Positions 8,531 through 16,349 of a DNA stretch of 44,019 bases are shown here, piece by piece. Every line of letters begins with the position of its first letter. The stretch's first letter is position 1. The notes beneath the pieces were generated by a model, which saw nothing but the letters and a program-made list of their open reading frames with translations, did no database searches and had not been told where the DNA came from. The translations under genes were made by a program, and so were the position numbers. This DNA is from Kurthia massiliensis (GTDB lineage Bacteria; Bacillota; Bacilli; Bacillales_A; Planococcaceae), in NCBI RefSeq assembly GCF_000285555.1, contig NZ_HE611000.1, forward strand, positions 194,875 through 238,893. Direction: 5' to 3'.

Positions 8531-9107
8531 AAAAGACATTTTCATCTTTTAAATCTTTCGTATAAATGACTTTGCGTTGTACGAGTGGATGGTCATTCGG
8601 TACGATTAAAACGAAAGGCTCATCAAATAATGGATGAACCGTAAAGCGTTCATTCATCTCTATATCTTCTGCATAATAAGGCATCAACGCAAAGTTTGTT
8701 TTCTCATTCAGCAAGTGCATTTTCAATGTCGCATAATCCGCACTTTGAATATCATAGCTATAGCGCTCGTCATTATGGATAAATGAAAACAACTCGTCAA
8801 AAAAATGATTCGCTAAGTAATAGCTTACGTACACAGACATATGAGAAGACTCATCCGTTCGTTGCATTTTTTCTGTTAATTGATCATTTAACATTAAAAT
8901 TTCTTTCGCATATGTTAAAAACTGCTCCCCTTTTGATGTTAATACAACTTCTCCGTTTCGACGTGTCATTAGTTGCGCATTATAATGTTTTTCCAATAAC
9001 TTTAAATGTTGGCTAATTGTCGGTTGTGAACAATATAAATGTTGTGCTGCTTGCGTAAACGACTTATATTGTGCAAGCGCAACAAACGTTTTAAATTTAT
9101 CAAGCAT
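8490..9107 (-). pseudogene. LysR-family regulator truncated at its 3' end
   Basis: The first 190 residues are a good LysR regulator: winged HTH (FVALAQYKSFTQAAQHLYCSQPTISQHLKLLE), linker helix and the start of the effector domain (PHYAED-like strands, DHPLVQRKVIYTKDLKDENVFLP). It then ends after a few unrelated residues at about 205, whereas family members are about 290-300 long. The last residues read through the surface-protein sequence in the wrong frame, so a deletion has removed the LysR C-terminal third and the start of the next gene. A DNA-binding but ligand-blind protein could still be made. A Fur-like palindrome lies just upstream of its start. Confidence 0.75.
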
Positions 9108-9139
9108 GGATAAAATCCCCTTAACTCATTAATTGAAAT

Positions 9140-9154
9140 TGATTCTCACTATCA
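9140..9154. promoter_or_regulatory. Candidate Fur box
   Basis: TGATTCTCACTATCA matches the TGATAATTATTATCA Fur consensus at 11 of 15 positions and lies within a longer ATTGAT...ATCAAT palindrome. On the minus strand it immediately follows a TATAAT sequence upstream of the truncated LysR gene, so it would block that promoter under iron-replete conditions. It could also act on the plus-strand small gene. Confidence 0.45.
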
Positions 9155-9253
9155 ATTATAATCAAAAGTTTATAAAACAGCTATTCATTTTCCACTAAAA
9201 AAAAGAAAATGCTATAATAAGAACGAAATTAATGATAGAAAGCTGATGTTATA

Positions 9254-9427
9254 ATGCCTCTTACGAGAATTATTTATTTAGCCGTCATGACACTCATCAT
9301 TGTCGGCTTATGTGTCCTAAGCATATCAAAAGGTCACAGTGAATTAACGATTTACTATATATTAGGTCTTATCGTAATCTTTGCTGCTGAAACAGTACGC
9401 ATTGTGCTTGACCGTAAAAAGAAATAA
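9254..9427 (+). CDS. Small two-helix membrane protein (57 aa)
   Basis: A short frame reading MPLTRIIYLAVMTLIIVGLCVL, a polar hinge (SISKGHSE), a second hydrophobic helix (IYYILGLIVIFAAE) and a basic end DRKKK. The layout is that of a small inner-membrane hairpin protein with both ends cytoplasmic. A TATAAT lies about 40 bases upstream and a strong terminator starts 3 bases after the stop, so it is a self-contained gene. The ribosome site is weak (AGAAAG). Function unknown. Confidence 0.7.
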   Translation: MPLTRIIYLAVMTLIIVGLCVLSISKGHSELTIYYILGLIVIFAAETVRIVLDRKKK

Positions 9428-9429
9428 TG

Positions 9430-9464
9430 AAAATCCCAAAATCAACAAGATTTTGGGATTTTTT
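9430..9464 (+). terminator. Terminator of the small membrane protein gene
   Basis: Perfect 14-bp stem AAAATCCCAAAATC / GATTTTGGGATTTT with a 5-base loop and trailing T-run. Confidence 0.9.
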
Positions 9465-9507
9465 GATGCATGAAGCGGGAATCAATGCATAAAGGAGGTT
9501 TTTAAAA

Positions 9508-10107
9508 TTGTCTGTTTATGCGCAACTGCTCGGTGACAAGTTTCATCAGCTTCATCCGAAACTACAACACCGCTATCATACAGCACCTGGCGAAGCATTT
9601 CGTGCAGAAGGTGTGATGACAACGATTCAACATGGTAGTCCATTGTTGATGCCATTTTATTATGCTGCACCACTGATGGATTTTTTATTTCCAGAGCAAG
9701 GAAAAGATATTCCATTTGATATGGTACACGAATGTGTAGCACGTGGAAATGATACGTATGATATCGATTGGGGACGTCACTTTTATTTTCCTGAAAAGAC
9801 ACGTGCATTTAATTCAATTACACGTGTCGATTTAAACACGAACGATGCTTATGATTTGCTCGGCAAACCTGCGATGATGCGCTCCAATCTATTATTAGAC
9901 GTCACAAACGAAGGAAAACTCATTACCCGTACGAATGCTCAGCACTTGTTCGGTCTCGTACCGATGCCTTCTTTTTTTAAAGGAAAGGCAATCGTAGAAG
10001 ATGGGTTTGATGACGCGCGTGGTGTCTATACTGTACATGCGACAGTATTTAATGATTTGCTAGGTACGATTATGATGTATGCCGGTGAATTCCATGAAAA
10101 AACTTAG
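9508..10107 (+). CDS. DUF4166-family protein
   Basis: A 199-residue cytosolic protein resembling the DUF4166 family, in which VYAQLLGDKFHQLHPKLQHRY and the closing segments with YTVHATVFNDLLGTIMMY are typical. In other genomes this domain is often found alone or behind saccharopine-dehydrogenase-like NAD-binding proteins; the function is unknown. The start is a TTG codon at 9508, supported by AAAGGAGG 9 bases upstream and by the family N-terminus. It is monocistronic, with a terminator about 50 bases downstream. Confidence 0.7.
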   Translation: MSVYAQLLGDKFHQLHPKLQHRYHTAPGEAFRAEGVMTTIQHGSPLLMPFYYAAPLMDFLFPEQGKDIPFDMVHECVARGNDTYDIDWGRHFYFPEKTRAFNSITRVDLNTNDAYDLLGKPAMMRSNLLLDVTNEGKLITRTNAQHLFGLVPMPSFFKGKAIVEDGFDDARGVYTVHATVFNDLLGTIMMYAGEFHEKT

Positions 10108-10156
10108 CATTTCAGAAGTAATCAGAAATACGTATAAAAATATGTGTTCTCATATT

Positions 10157-10195
10157 AAAATCGCTCTATGATATTTTCTAACAGAGCGATTTTTT
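10157..10195 (+). terminator. Terminator of the DUF4166 gene
   Basis: Stem AAAATCGCTCT / AGAGCGATTTT with a 15-base loop and T-run. Confidence 0.8.
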
Positions 10196-10204
10196 GATGT
10201 ATAT

Positions 10205-10756
10205 TTATTTTAATGTTACTTTCCAGTTCCATTCGCTTTTTACGTATTTTTGCATACTCGTTTTTGTGCCGATAATAATATTTTTATATTTACCTGATTC
10301 CATTTCTTCTGCTTGCATTAGCAAAATATAATATTTTCCAGCCTTATAAATACTTTGAGGTAGTTTATCTCCTTCTCCACCACTATAAAGCTTTTTAGTA
10401 GCTACTGGATTACCAAATGCTTTCTTCAAATTATTTGATGTTTCTTTTGCATTATTTTTTATTACCATTTGAACTTTATCTTTGTTGTTAACTTTTGTTT
10501 TATCAAAGTGATAAATAAAATCTTCTTTATAGTAAACGCCATCATAAATTTCTGGGTGCTTATCTTTTTTCTTTATCGTACTAAGTGTTGTACCGATTTT
10601 AAATTGACTACCAGGAATTTGACCGTTTTTATACTGATTTTTTTCGCTAGTAGAAAGTGTTTTTGCACTAGCAGTTGTAGCATGGGGTATAACAGCAGTT
10701 GCTGTAATTGTACTTGTTGCAAAAGAAAAAGCTAAAAACATTGATTTCCATTTCAT
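10205..10756 (-). CDS. Secreted DUF4309-like protein
   Basis: A 183-residue exported protein: Sec signal peptide of about 31 residues ending ASA before KTLSTSEK, no lipobox cysteine. The mature part is lysine-rich and contains the pattern GQIPGSQFKIGTTLSTIKKK followed by a Tyr-rich strand segment, similar to the DUF4309/YjgB type of Bacillus secreted proteins. Ribosome site GGAG is 8 bases before the ATG. The A+T content and codon use are richer in A than in its neighbours, which may point to a separate origin. No partner genes; role unknown. Confidence 0.6.
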   Translation of the reverse strand: MKWKSMFLAFSFATSTITATAVIPHATTASAKTLSTSEKNQYKNGQIPGSQFKIGTTLSTIKKKDKHPEIYDGVYYKEDFIYHFDKTKVNNKDKVQMVIKNNAKETSNNLKKAFGNPVATKKLYSGGEGDKLPQSIYKAGKYYILLMQAEEMESGKYKNIIIGTKTSMQKYVKSEWNWKVTLK

Positions 10757-10844
10757 TCATATCACTCCAATAAAAAAATTAGATATAATATACCTAAAAA
10801 TATTTTACCATAAATAGATAATTTTTACTTATTATTTAAAAATA

Positions 10845-11330
10845 TTATTTATGAACAACCCCTATATTATCTTTATCTACAACAATTGGCGTCAATAAAA
10901 TAGATGGAATAAGCGTTTTACCGTTATCGATATAACGTGTCGCTTGAATTTGCTCGCCTTTTGCCATTTGCAGGGCAATCGTCACCGCTTCTTTCGCTAA
11001 CGAATCAATTGGTTTATAAATCGTAGCGAGTTGCTTTCCGGCTCGTATCGCTCGAATGCCTGCTGCGTCTGCATCTTGTCCGATAACAGGAATTTTTTTC
11101 GCAAGCCCTTTCGATTGCAGCACATCAATCGTAGTATCGAATTTCCCTTGTGCTAATACATTTGCCGCCGTCGTTAATTGCTTCACTGGTTTTATAAGCG
11201 TTGCTGAAAACCCATATGTACCGAGTAATAACACTGCTGTAATCCAACATAATACGATAAATGCTAGTTGATTGAATGCTTGCGAACGTTCAATTAAATT
11301 GCGATACGCTTCAAATATTTTAATATTCAA
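10845..11330 (-). pseudogene. Fusion relic: TM-HAMP segment of a sensor joined to the C-terminus of a XylF-like sugar-binding protein
   Basis: The 161-codon frame starts with a transmembrane helix and a HAMP-like segment (IKPVKQLTTAANVLAQGKFDTTIDV) as in a sugar-sensing histidine kinase or a chemoreceptor. It then switches at about residue 73 to the last domain of a D-xylose-type ABC binding protein (KKIPVIGQDADAAGIRAI, YKPIDSLAKEAVTIALQMAKG, PSILLTPIVVDKDNI). There is no signal peptide, the only start is a TTG without a ribosome site, and the XylF tail is short. This is an in-frame deletion scar between two neighbouring genes of a lost xylose uptake locus. Confidence 0.75.
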
Positions 11331-11340
11331 ACTAATTAAA

Positions 11341-11354
11341 TGAAATCGATTTCA
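11341..11354. promoter_or_regulatory. Perfect cre site (CcpA operator)
   Basis: TGAAATCGATTTCA is a perfect 14-bp palindrome and fits the cre consensus TGWAANCGNTNWCA at every position. It lies 11 bases upstream of the XylF fusion relic, consistent with catabolite control of a former xylose locus, and 118 bases before the MetX-like gene on the other strand. A LacI-family repressor could bind the same palindrome. Confidence 0.65.
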
Positions 11355-11472
11355 ATTAGACTTTTTTAACTTTTACTAGATTATATTAACTTTTTACTAC
11401 AATTAAAGATTTATATATTCCTTTTCAAGGGTATTCAACTTAAGAAAGTTTTTATTTATAGGAGGAATGTTG

Positions 11473-12579
11473 ATGATCGTCGAAAAACAGTCTTTTCAAT
11501 TAGATTACACGTTTGAAAATGGTGAAACGATTCCGCTTACACTAGGATATGAAACGTATGGTACATTAAATGAAAAACGCGACAACGTTATCTATGTCGC
11601 GCATTATTTTAGTGCGAGTAGCCATGCGGCAGGAAAGTATGATGAACAAGATGCGACGCCTGGCTATTGGGACGCACTGATTGGTCCTGGTAAAACGATT
11701 GATACAAACGAATTTTTTGTTGTAAGCATCGATAACATTTGTAATGTCGCCCCACATAACCGACATATTATTACGACAGGGCCATTATCGATCAATCCGA
11801 AAACAAATGAACCGTATGGCTTACAGTTCCCTGTCTTTACGTATCGTGATATGGCGAAAATTGCATACGCATTTTTAACGACGCAACTTGGCATTTCGCA
11901 AATGCATTTAGCGATTGGCGCATCTGCTGGTGGGTTCCAAGTGTTAGAGCTTGGCTGTGAATATCCCGATTTCGTCCAACGCATTACAGGTGTTATTACG
12001 AACGCGCAAAATCCAACGTGGACATCGTTAACCGTTTTGCAACCCGCAATGCGTGTATTAGAACTTGACCCAGCTTGGCCATCAAAAGAAGCAACGACAG
12101 GATTAGAATTAGCTGTTCAAATGATGAACACAGGGGCATTCACATCGACGTTTTACGAACAAAACTATCCACGACCTCATGTAGATGAGGCAACATACAA
12201 GTCGTTAAAAGCGCCATCGACCTATGAACAAGCGTTACATGACACATTAGCCAAAACATTACCACTTCTTGAACCGACACATTGGTACTACACATGTAAA
12301 GCGACGATGCTACAAGATTTAGCTCGCAATCGTGGCTCACTTGCTGAAGCAGCGAATCGCTTCAAAGCTCCGATTTTAATGATTTCTTGTGACGATGATT
12401 TACTACAGCCTTCAACGTATAACGATTCATTCGTCAACCTGTTAAAGGGGCTCGGAAAAGAAGCAACACATTTTCACTATGAAAGTAAACTTGGACATAT
12501 GGCGGGCATTTTAGATACGACGCCATATGAAGCAACGCTAAAACAATTTATCGGCACAACGAACGTATCAATCGAATAA
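11473..12579 (+). CDS. MetX-like alpha/beta-hydrolase (homoserine O-acetyltransferase family)
   Basis: A 368-residue alpha/beta-hydrolase. It has the MetX layout: LGYETYGTL near the N-terminus, GYWDALIGPGKTIDT, TTGPLSINPKTNEPYG, then the nucleophile Ser151 in GASAGGFQ, an Asp in SCDDDLLQP (about 307-309) and His342 in KLGHMAG. It differs from true acetyltransferases: HALTG at about residue 45 is replaced by HYFSASS and GGSMGGMQ by GASAGGFQ. The reaction may therefore be another acyl transfer or hydrolysis. The ATG at 11473 is chosen (GGAGG 7 bases upstream) over one at 11467 that touches the ribosome site. It is monocistronic, with no methionine genes nearby. Confidence 0.8.
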   Translation: MIVEKQSFQLDYTFENGETIPLTLGYETYGTLNEKRDNVIYVAHYFSASSHAAGKYDEQDATPGYWDALIGPGKTIDTNEFFVVSIDNICNVAPHNRHIITTGPLSINPKTNEPYGLQFPVFTYRDMAKIAYAFLTTQLGISQMHLAIGASAGGFQVLELGCEYPDFVQRITGVITNAQNPTWTSLTVLQPAMRVLELDPAWPSKEATTGLELAVQMMNTGAFTSTFYEQNYPRPHVDEATYKSLKAPSTYEQALHDTLAKTLPLLEPTHWYYTCKATMLQDLARNRGSLAEAANRFKAPILMISCDDDLLQPSTYNDSFVNLLKGLGKEATHFHYESKLGHMAGILDTTPYEATLKQFIGTTNVSIE

Positions 12580-12582
12580 CAA

Positions 12583-12614
12583 AAAGCAGGTATCGCTTCG
12601 GCAATACCTGCTTT
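12583..12614. terminator. Bidirectional terminator between the MetX-like gene and ykfD
   Basis: 11-bp stem AAAGCAGGTAT / ATACCTGCTTT with a UUCG-type apex. It sits between convergent genes; the T-run is better on the minus strand, so it ends the dpp-ykf operon as well. Confidence 0.8.
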
Positions 12615-12621
12615 CTTTCAT

Positions 12622-13647
12622 TTAAATAGACGATTCAATGATGACTTCTTCTAATGTATGAATCGGTGCCCCCATCTCGACATCATCATCGTACAAATGA
12701 CACGCTACGAAGTGATCTTCATCTGCGGCAATCCAACGTGGTTCTGTTTTCGTACAAGCGACACAAGCATGTGCACAGCGCGTATGGAATACACAGCCTG
12801 TTGGCGGATCAATTGGGCTTGGTAATTCTCCTTGTAAAATGATACGTTGACGCGCTTCTTCAATATCTGGATCTGGAATCGGAATCGCGGATAGAAGTGC
12901 TTGTGTATAAGGGTGGAGTGGCTTATCGTAGAGCGCTTCACTCGTTGTGAGCTCAACCATTTTCCCTAAGTACATTACACCGATGCGGCTTGAAATGTAT
13001 TTTACCATTGATAAATCATGTGCAATAAACAAATATGTAAAGCCTTTTTCTTTTTGGAGACGCTGTAGCAATTTAACGACTGATGCTTGTACAGATACGT
13101 CTAGTGCTGAAATCGGCTCATCACAAATAATAAAATCAGGGTCGAGTGCAAGGGCACGTGCGATACCAATACGTTGACGTTGACCCCCTGAAAACTCATG
13201 TGGATAACGGTTCGCGTGGTCGCGATTTAACCCGACTGATTCTAACAATTCATATACTTTTTGGGCTAGTTCTTTTTTTGATTTATGTACTTGATGAATA
13301 ACAAGCGGTTCCGCAATAATTTCAAATACGGTCGAACGCGGATTAAGCGATGCATACGGATCTTGGAAAATCATTTGCATTTCTTTAAAAAAGTCATGGC
13401 GCTCTTTTTCGCTCAATGCATGCACATCTTTTCCTTTGTAATGAACGTCGCCTGCTGTTTTATTGTATAAGCCCATAATCGTACGTCCTGCTGTCGACTT
13501 CCCACAGCCTGATTCACCAACAAGGCCAAATGTTTCTCCTTTTTTCACATCAAACGTAATACCGTTGACCGCTTTTAACGTTTCATTTCGATCTAGTTGA
13601 AAATGCTTTTTTAAATTGTGAACGGATAAAATGATTTCTTCTGTCAT
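12622..13647 (-). CDS. ykfD: Oligopeptide/murein-peptide ABC transporter ATP-binding protein (OppF/YkfD type)
   Basis: Second ATPase of a peptide importer. Walker A GESGCGKS at about 44-51, signature FSGGQRQR, Walker B DFIICDEP, and the C-terminal OppD/F extension rich in cysteines ([15 protein letters not shown]), the place where some DppF proteins hold an Fe-S cluster. It is the last gene of a minus-strand operon after the LD-carboxypeptidase, 19 bases apart. In Bacillus subtilis the same role is held by ykfD at the end of dppABCDE-ykfABCD. The first two ykf partners for epimerisation and NlpC/P60 cleavage are absent here. Confidence 0.88.
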   Translation of the reverse strand: MTEEIILSVHNLKKHFQLDRNETLKAVNGITFDVKKGETFGLVGESGCGKSTAGRTIMGLYNKTAGDVHYKGKDVHALSEKERHDFFKEMQMIFQDPYASLNPRSTVFEIIAEPLVIHQVHKSKKELAQKVYELLESVGLNRDHANRYPHEFSGGQRQRIGIARALALDPDFIICDEPISALDVSVQASVVKLLQRLQKEKGFTYLFIAHDLSMVKYISSRIGVMYLGKMVELTTSEALYDKPLHPYTQALLSAIPIPDPDIEEARQRIILQGELPSPIDPPTGCVFHTRCAHACVACTKTEPRWIAADEDHFVACHLYDDDVEMGAPIHTLEEVIIESSI

Positions 13648-13666
13648 GATGTTGTCCTCCTTTATG

Positions 13667-14590
13667 TTAACGAACGCCTGGTGTAATCACGATTGTTTGC
13701 TTCGTCGCGTCTAATGTCGCCTCTACGCCTAACGGCAGCGCAAAATGCGGTTGGCAGTGACCAATTTTCACACCTGATAATACCGGTACACCAAGCGTAC
13801 CAAAGTAATGGTGGAACACCTCTGTTAGGGTGAGCGAAGCTTTTTCTGGTGAAGGCGATGCATTTGCAAAATCCCCGATTATAACACCGTTTATATTTTC
13901 AAATAGACGAGCGAGCCTTAATTGATTTAACATACCATCAATACGATAAGGTGGTTCATTGACATCTTCAATCAATAATATATTGCCCGCCGTCTGTGGT
14001 GCATACATCGTCCCTACTGAACTAGCGAGTAAACTTAAATTGCCACCAACGATTTTTCCGGTCGCACGTCCAGCAGTGATCGTTGAAAGACCAGGTGCAA
14101 ACTGCGCGTCATACGTAAGCGTCGTCGGTGTAAACAATTGCTGAAATTGCGCTGCTGATTGTAGCATAAAAGTCTCTTTGCCAATATCTGAACCGAGCAT
14201 CGGTCCGTGAAACGTGACGAGGTTTGCGCGTTGCATCAAAGCTTGATGTAACACCGTTATATCTGAATAGCCCCAAAATATTTTTGGGTGACGACGAATT
14301 ATGTCAAAATCGAGTTCATCGACGTAACGTGCCGCGCCGTATCCACCACATGCACATATGATGCCAGCGATATCGTCTCGTCGAAACATGTCTTCAACAT
14401 CTGCCCGTCTCACATCATCTCGTGCAGACAAATAGCCATATTGAGATGAAATCGTTTTGCCAAATTCATAACGAAGTCCTAATTGTGTTAAAAAAGATAA
14501 CGATGCTTGTAGCGCTTGTTGATTTGGCGCACTTGCTGGGGCAATGATGCCAATTGTATCGCCGCGTTGTAAACGTTTCGGTTGTTGCAT
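13667..14590 (-). CDS. ykfA: LD-carboxypeptidase (peptidase S66, YkfA/LdcA)
   Basis: Removes the terminal D-amino acid from murein tetrapeptides in the cytosol, feeding peptidoglycan recycling or amino-acid use. The S66 landmarks are present: GDTIGIIAPAS at the start, Ser109 in the FWGYSDIT nucleophile elbow, the Glu of LLIEDVNEPPYRID, and the His of GHCQPHFALPLG. The second ATG (14590) is used, because GGGAGG is 7 bases upstream; the first ATG is 1 base from it. It lies between the binding protein and the second ATPase of a peptide transporter, which argues that the transporter carries murein peptides. The 3' arm of a hairpin overlaps the start of its ribosome site. Confidence 0.9.
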   Translation of the reverse strand: MQQPKRLQRGDTIGIIAPASAPNQQALQASLSFLTQLGLRYEFGKTISSQYGYLSARDDVRRADVEDMFRRDDIAGIICACGGYGAARYVDELDFDIIRRHPKIFWGYSDITVLHQALMQRANLVTFHGPMLGSDIGKETFMLQSAAQFQQLFTPTTLTYDAQFAPGLSTITAGRATGKIVGGNLSLLASSVGTMYAPQTAGNILLIEDVNEPPYRIDGMLNQLRLARLFENINGVIIGDFANASPSPEKASLTLTEVFHHYFGTLGVPVLSGVKIGHCQPHFALPLGVEATLDATKQTIVITPGVR

Positions 14591-14601
14591 ATCCATGCCT
14601 C

Positions 14602-14662
14602 CCTTCGCTGTAAAAACGACGACTCATTTTCACAGCGAAGGAAGCTGCACATTCGCAGCTTC
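14602..14662 (-). other. Two intercistronic hairpins between dppE and ykfA
   Basis: An 8-bp hairpin GAAGCTGC / GCAGCTTC (14641-14662) follows the dppE stop codon. A 10-bp stem CCTTCGCTGT / ACAGCGAAGG (14602-14641) is next, and its 3' arm on the mRNA overlaps the start of the AAGGGAGG ribosome site of ykfA. They likely protect the dppE message end and lower expression of the downstream genes. Confidence 0.6.
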
Positions 14663-14669
14663 AACTTCT

Positions 14670-16295
14670 TTACTTTTTATCAACGTTTTTCAGTTCTAAG
14701 TAACCAACTGGGTGACGTACGATACCTGTCACAGCAGGTTTTTGTACGCTTAATTGGTTATAGAAATGAACTGGTACGACTGGTGTTTCTTCCATTAATA
14801 ATTTTTCAGCTTGTTGTAATAGTTCCCAACGTTTTGCTGCATCTTGCTCTGCTTTCGCATCTGCAATTAATTTGTCGTACTTTTTATTTGACCAATTTGT
14901 ACGGTTCATTGAAGAATCGGTAATGAATGATTCTAATGCATTCACTGGATCTGCATAGTCAAAAATGAATGATGAACGTGATAATTGGTGTTTTAATTCT
15001 TTTTGTTCTGCTAAGAATACACTTGGCTCAACGCTTTGTAATTTCACGTCTACACCTAATGCTTCTTTAAATTGATCTTGCAAAGCAACTGCAACTTTTT
15101 GGTTATCAGGAGAAGTACCGTATGTGAGCGTTACAGCAGGTAGCTTGTCCCAGCCTTCTTCTTTCATACCTTCTTCTAATAATTTTTTCGCTTCATCTTT
15201 ATCAAAGTTGATTAAATCACCAACTGTATCGCGGAATTCTTTACCATCTGGGCCAACGAAACCGTACGATACGAAACCATGTGCTGGTTTTTGACCTGTT
15301 TTTGTTACGTATTCAACGATGTTTTCTTGATTAATCGCATGTGCAAATGCTTGGCGTACTTTTGCATTCGTAAATGGCTCTTTATCTACGTTAAAGCGGT
15401 AGAATGCCACACCTGCTTGTTCACTATTCACTAATTCATCGCTATCTTTTAATTGGTCGTACATTTCACCTGGAATAGATGACACGTCTAACTCGTCAGA
15501 TTGGTACATTTGGTATTCTGTATTCACATCGTTTACCATTGCCCATTCTACTTTGTCTAACTTTACGTTTGCTTGATCCCAATATTGATCGTTTTTCTCA
15601 AAGACCATTTTTGAATCATGTTCCCATGATGCTAATTTGAATGGACCGTTTGAAACGAATGTGTCTGCTTCTGCAAACCATTTTGCATTATCTTCTGCTA
15701 CTTTTTCGTTTACTGGGAAGAAGCTAGGGTTTGAAATAATGTTTAAAAATGCTTCTGTTGGATCGTTTAATGTCACTTCGAATGTTTGATCATCTACTGC
15801 TTTAATCCCTACATCGCCTTTTTTGCCTTCACCTGTGTTGTATGCTTCTGCACCAACGATTGGGTAAGCTAAAAATGCAGCAGGAGAAGCCGTTTTCGGA
15901 TCTAACATATGTAACCAACCGTAAACGAAGTCACCAGCTGTTACAGGATCACCATTTGACCATTTCGCATCTTTGCGTAATGTGAATGTGTACGTTTTGC
16001 CATCTTTTGATGTTTCTACTTTTTCAGCAATTGCTTCTTTCGGCTCGTTGTTTTCATCTAAACGAACAAGACCTTCCATTAAGTTGTTTAATGGATTCCA
16101 AGAGACTGCATCAAATGCGACTGATGGATCGAATGATGTCGGTTCAACAGCATTGTTTAAATACAACACTTTTTCTGACTTTTCATCATTTGAAGATTCG
16201 CTACTGTCATTTGAACCAGCGTCTTCGTTTGCTGTACAAGCTGCCATAACAACCATGGCTAGGGCAAGTACGATGAGTGATAACCATTTTTTCAT
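14670..16295 (-). CDS. dppE: Oligopeptide-binding lipoprotein (DppE/OppA, SBP_bac_5)
   Basis: The peptide-capturing subunit of the importer. A 541-residue lipoprotein: signal with lipobox MAAC (Cys at about 20), then an acidic Ser/Asn linker and the family-5 extracellular binding fold, with the signature region KTYTFTLRKDAKWSNGDPVTAGDFVYGW, NGPFKLASWEHDSKMVFEKN and VRQAFAHAINQ. Length is normal. Ribosome site AAAGGGGG lies 6 bases before the start. It is flanked by hairpins on both sides, a known way to give binding proteins more message than their membrane partners. Confidence 0.92.
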   Translation of the reverse strand: MKKWLSLIVLALAMVVMAACTANEDAGSNDSSESSNDEKSEKVLYLNNAVEPTSFDPSVAFDAVSWNPLNNLMEGLVRLDENNEPKEAIAEKVETSKDGKTYTFTLRKDAKWSNGDPVTAGDFVYGWLHMLDPKTASPAAFLAYPIVGAEAYNTGEGKKGDVGIKAVDDQTFEVTLNDPTEAFLNIISNPSFFPVNEKVAEDNAKWFAEADTFVSNGPFKLASWEHDSKMVFEKNDQYWDQANVKLDKVEWAMVNDVNTEYQMYQSDELDVSSIPGEMYDQLKDSDELVNSEQAGVAFYRFNVDKEPFTNAKVRQAFAHAINQENIVEYVTKTGQKPAHGFVSYGFVGPDGKEFRDTVGDLINFDKDEAKKLLEEGMKEEGWDKLPAVTLTYGTSPDNQKVAVALQDQFKEALGVDVKLQSVEPSVFLAEQKELKHQLSRSSFIFDYADPVNALESFITDSSMNRTNWSNKKYDKLIADAKAEQDAAKRWELLQQAEKLLMEETPVVPVHFYNQLSVQKPAVTGIVRHPVGYLELKNVDKK

Positions 16296-16325
16296 AAAAA
16301 TCCCCCTTTAACGTTTTGTATATAT

Positions 16326-16349
16326 GTGATGTACGACTGTACGAATCAC
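16326..16349 (-). other. Intercistronic hairpin between dppD and dppE
   Basis: Nine base pairs (GTGAT + GTAC arms, 2-base bulge, 4-base loop) overlapping the dppD stop codon. There is no T-run, so it is more likely a processing or stability element than a terminator. Confidence 0.45.

Noticed and set aside
9482..9808. 108-codon minus-strand frame opposite the DUF4166 gene
   Set aside because: A shadow of a well-supported plus-strand gene with family match, ribosome site and terminator.
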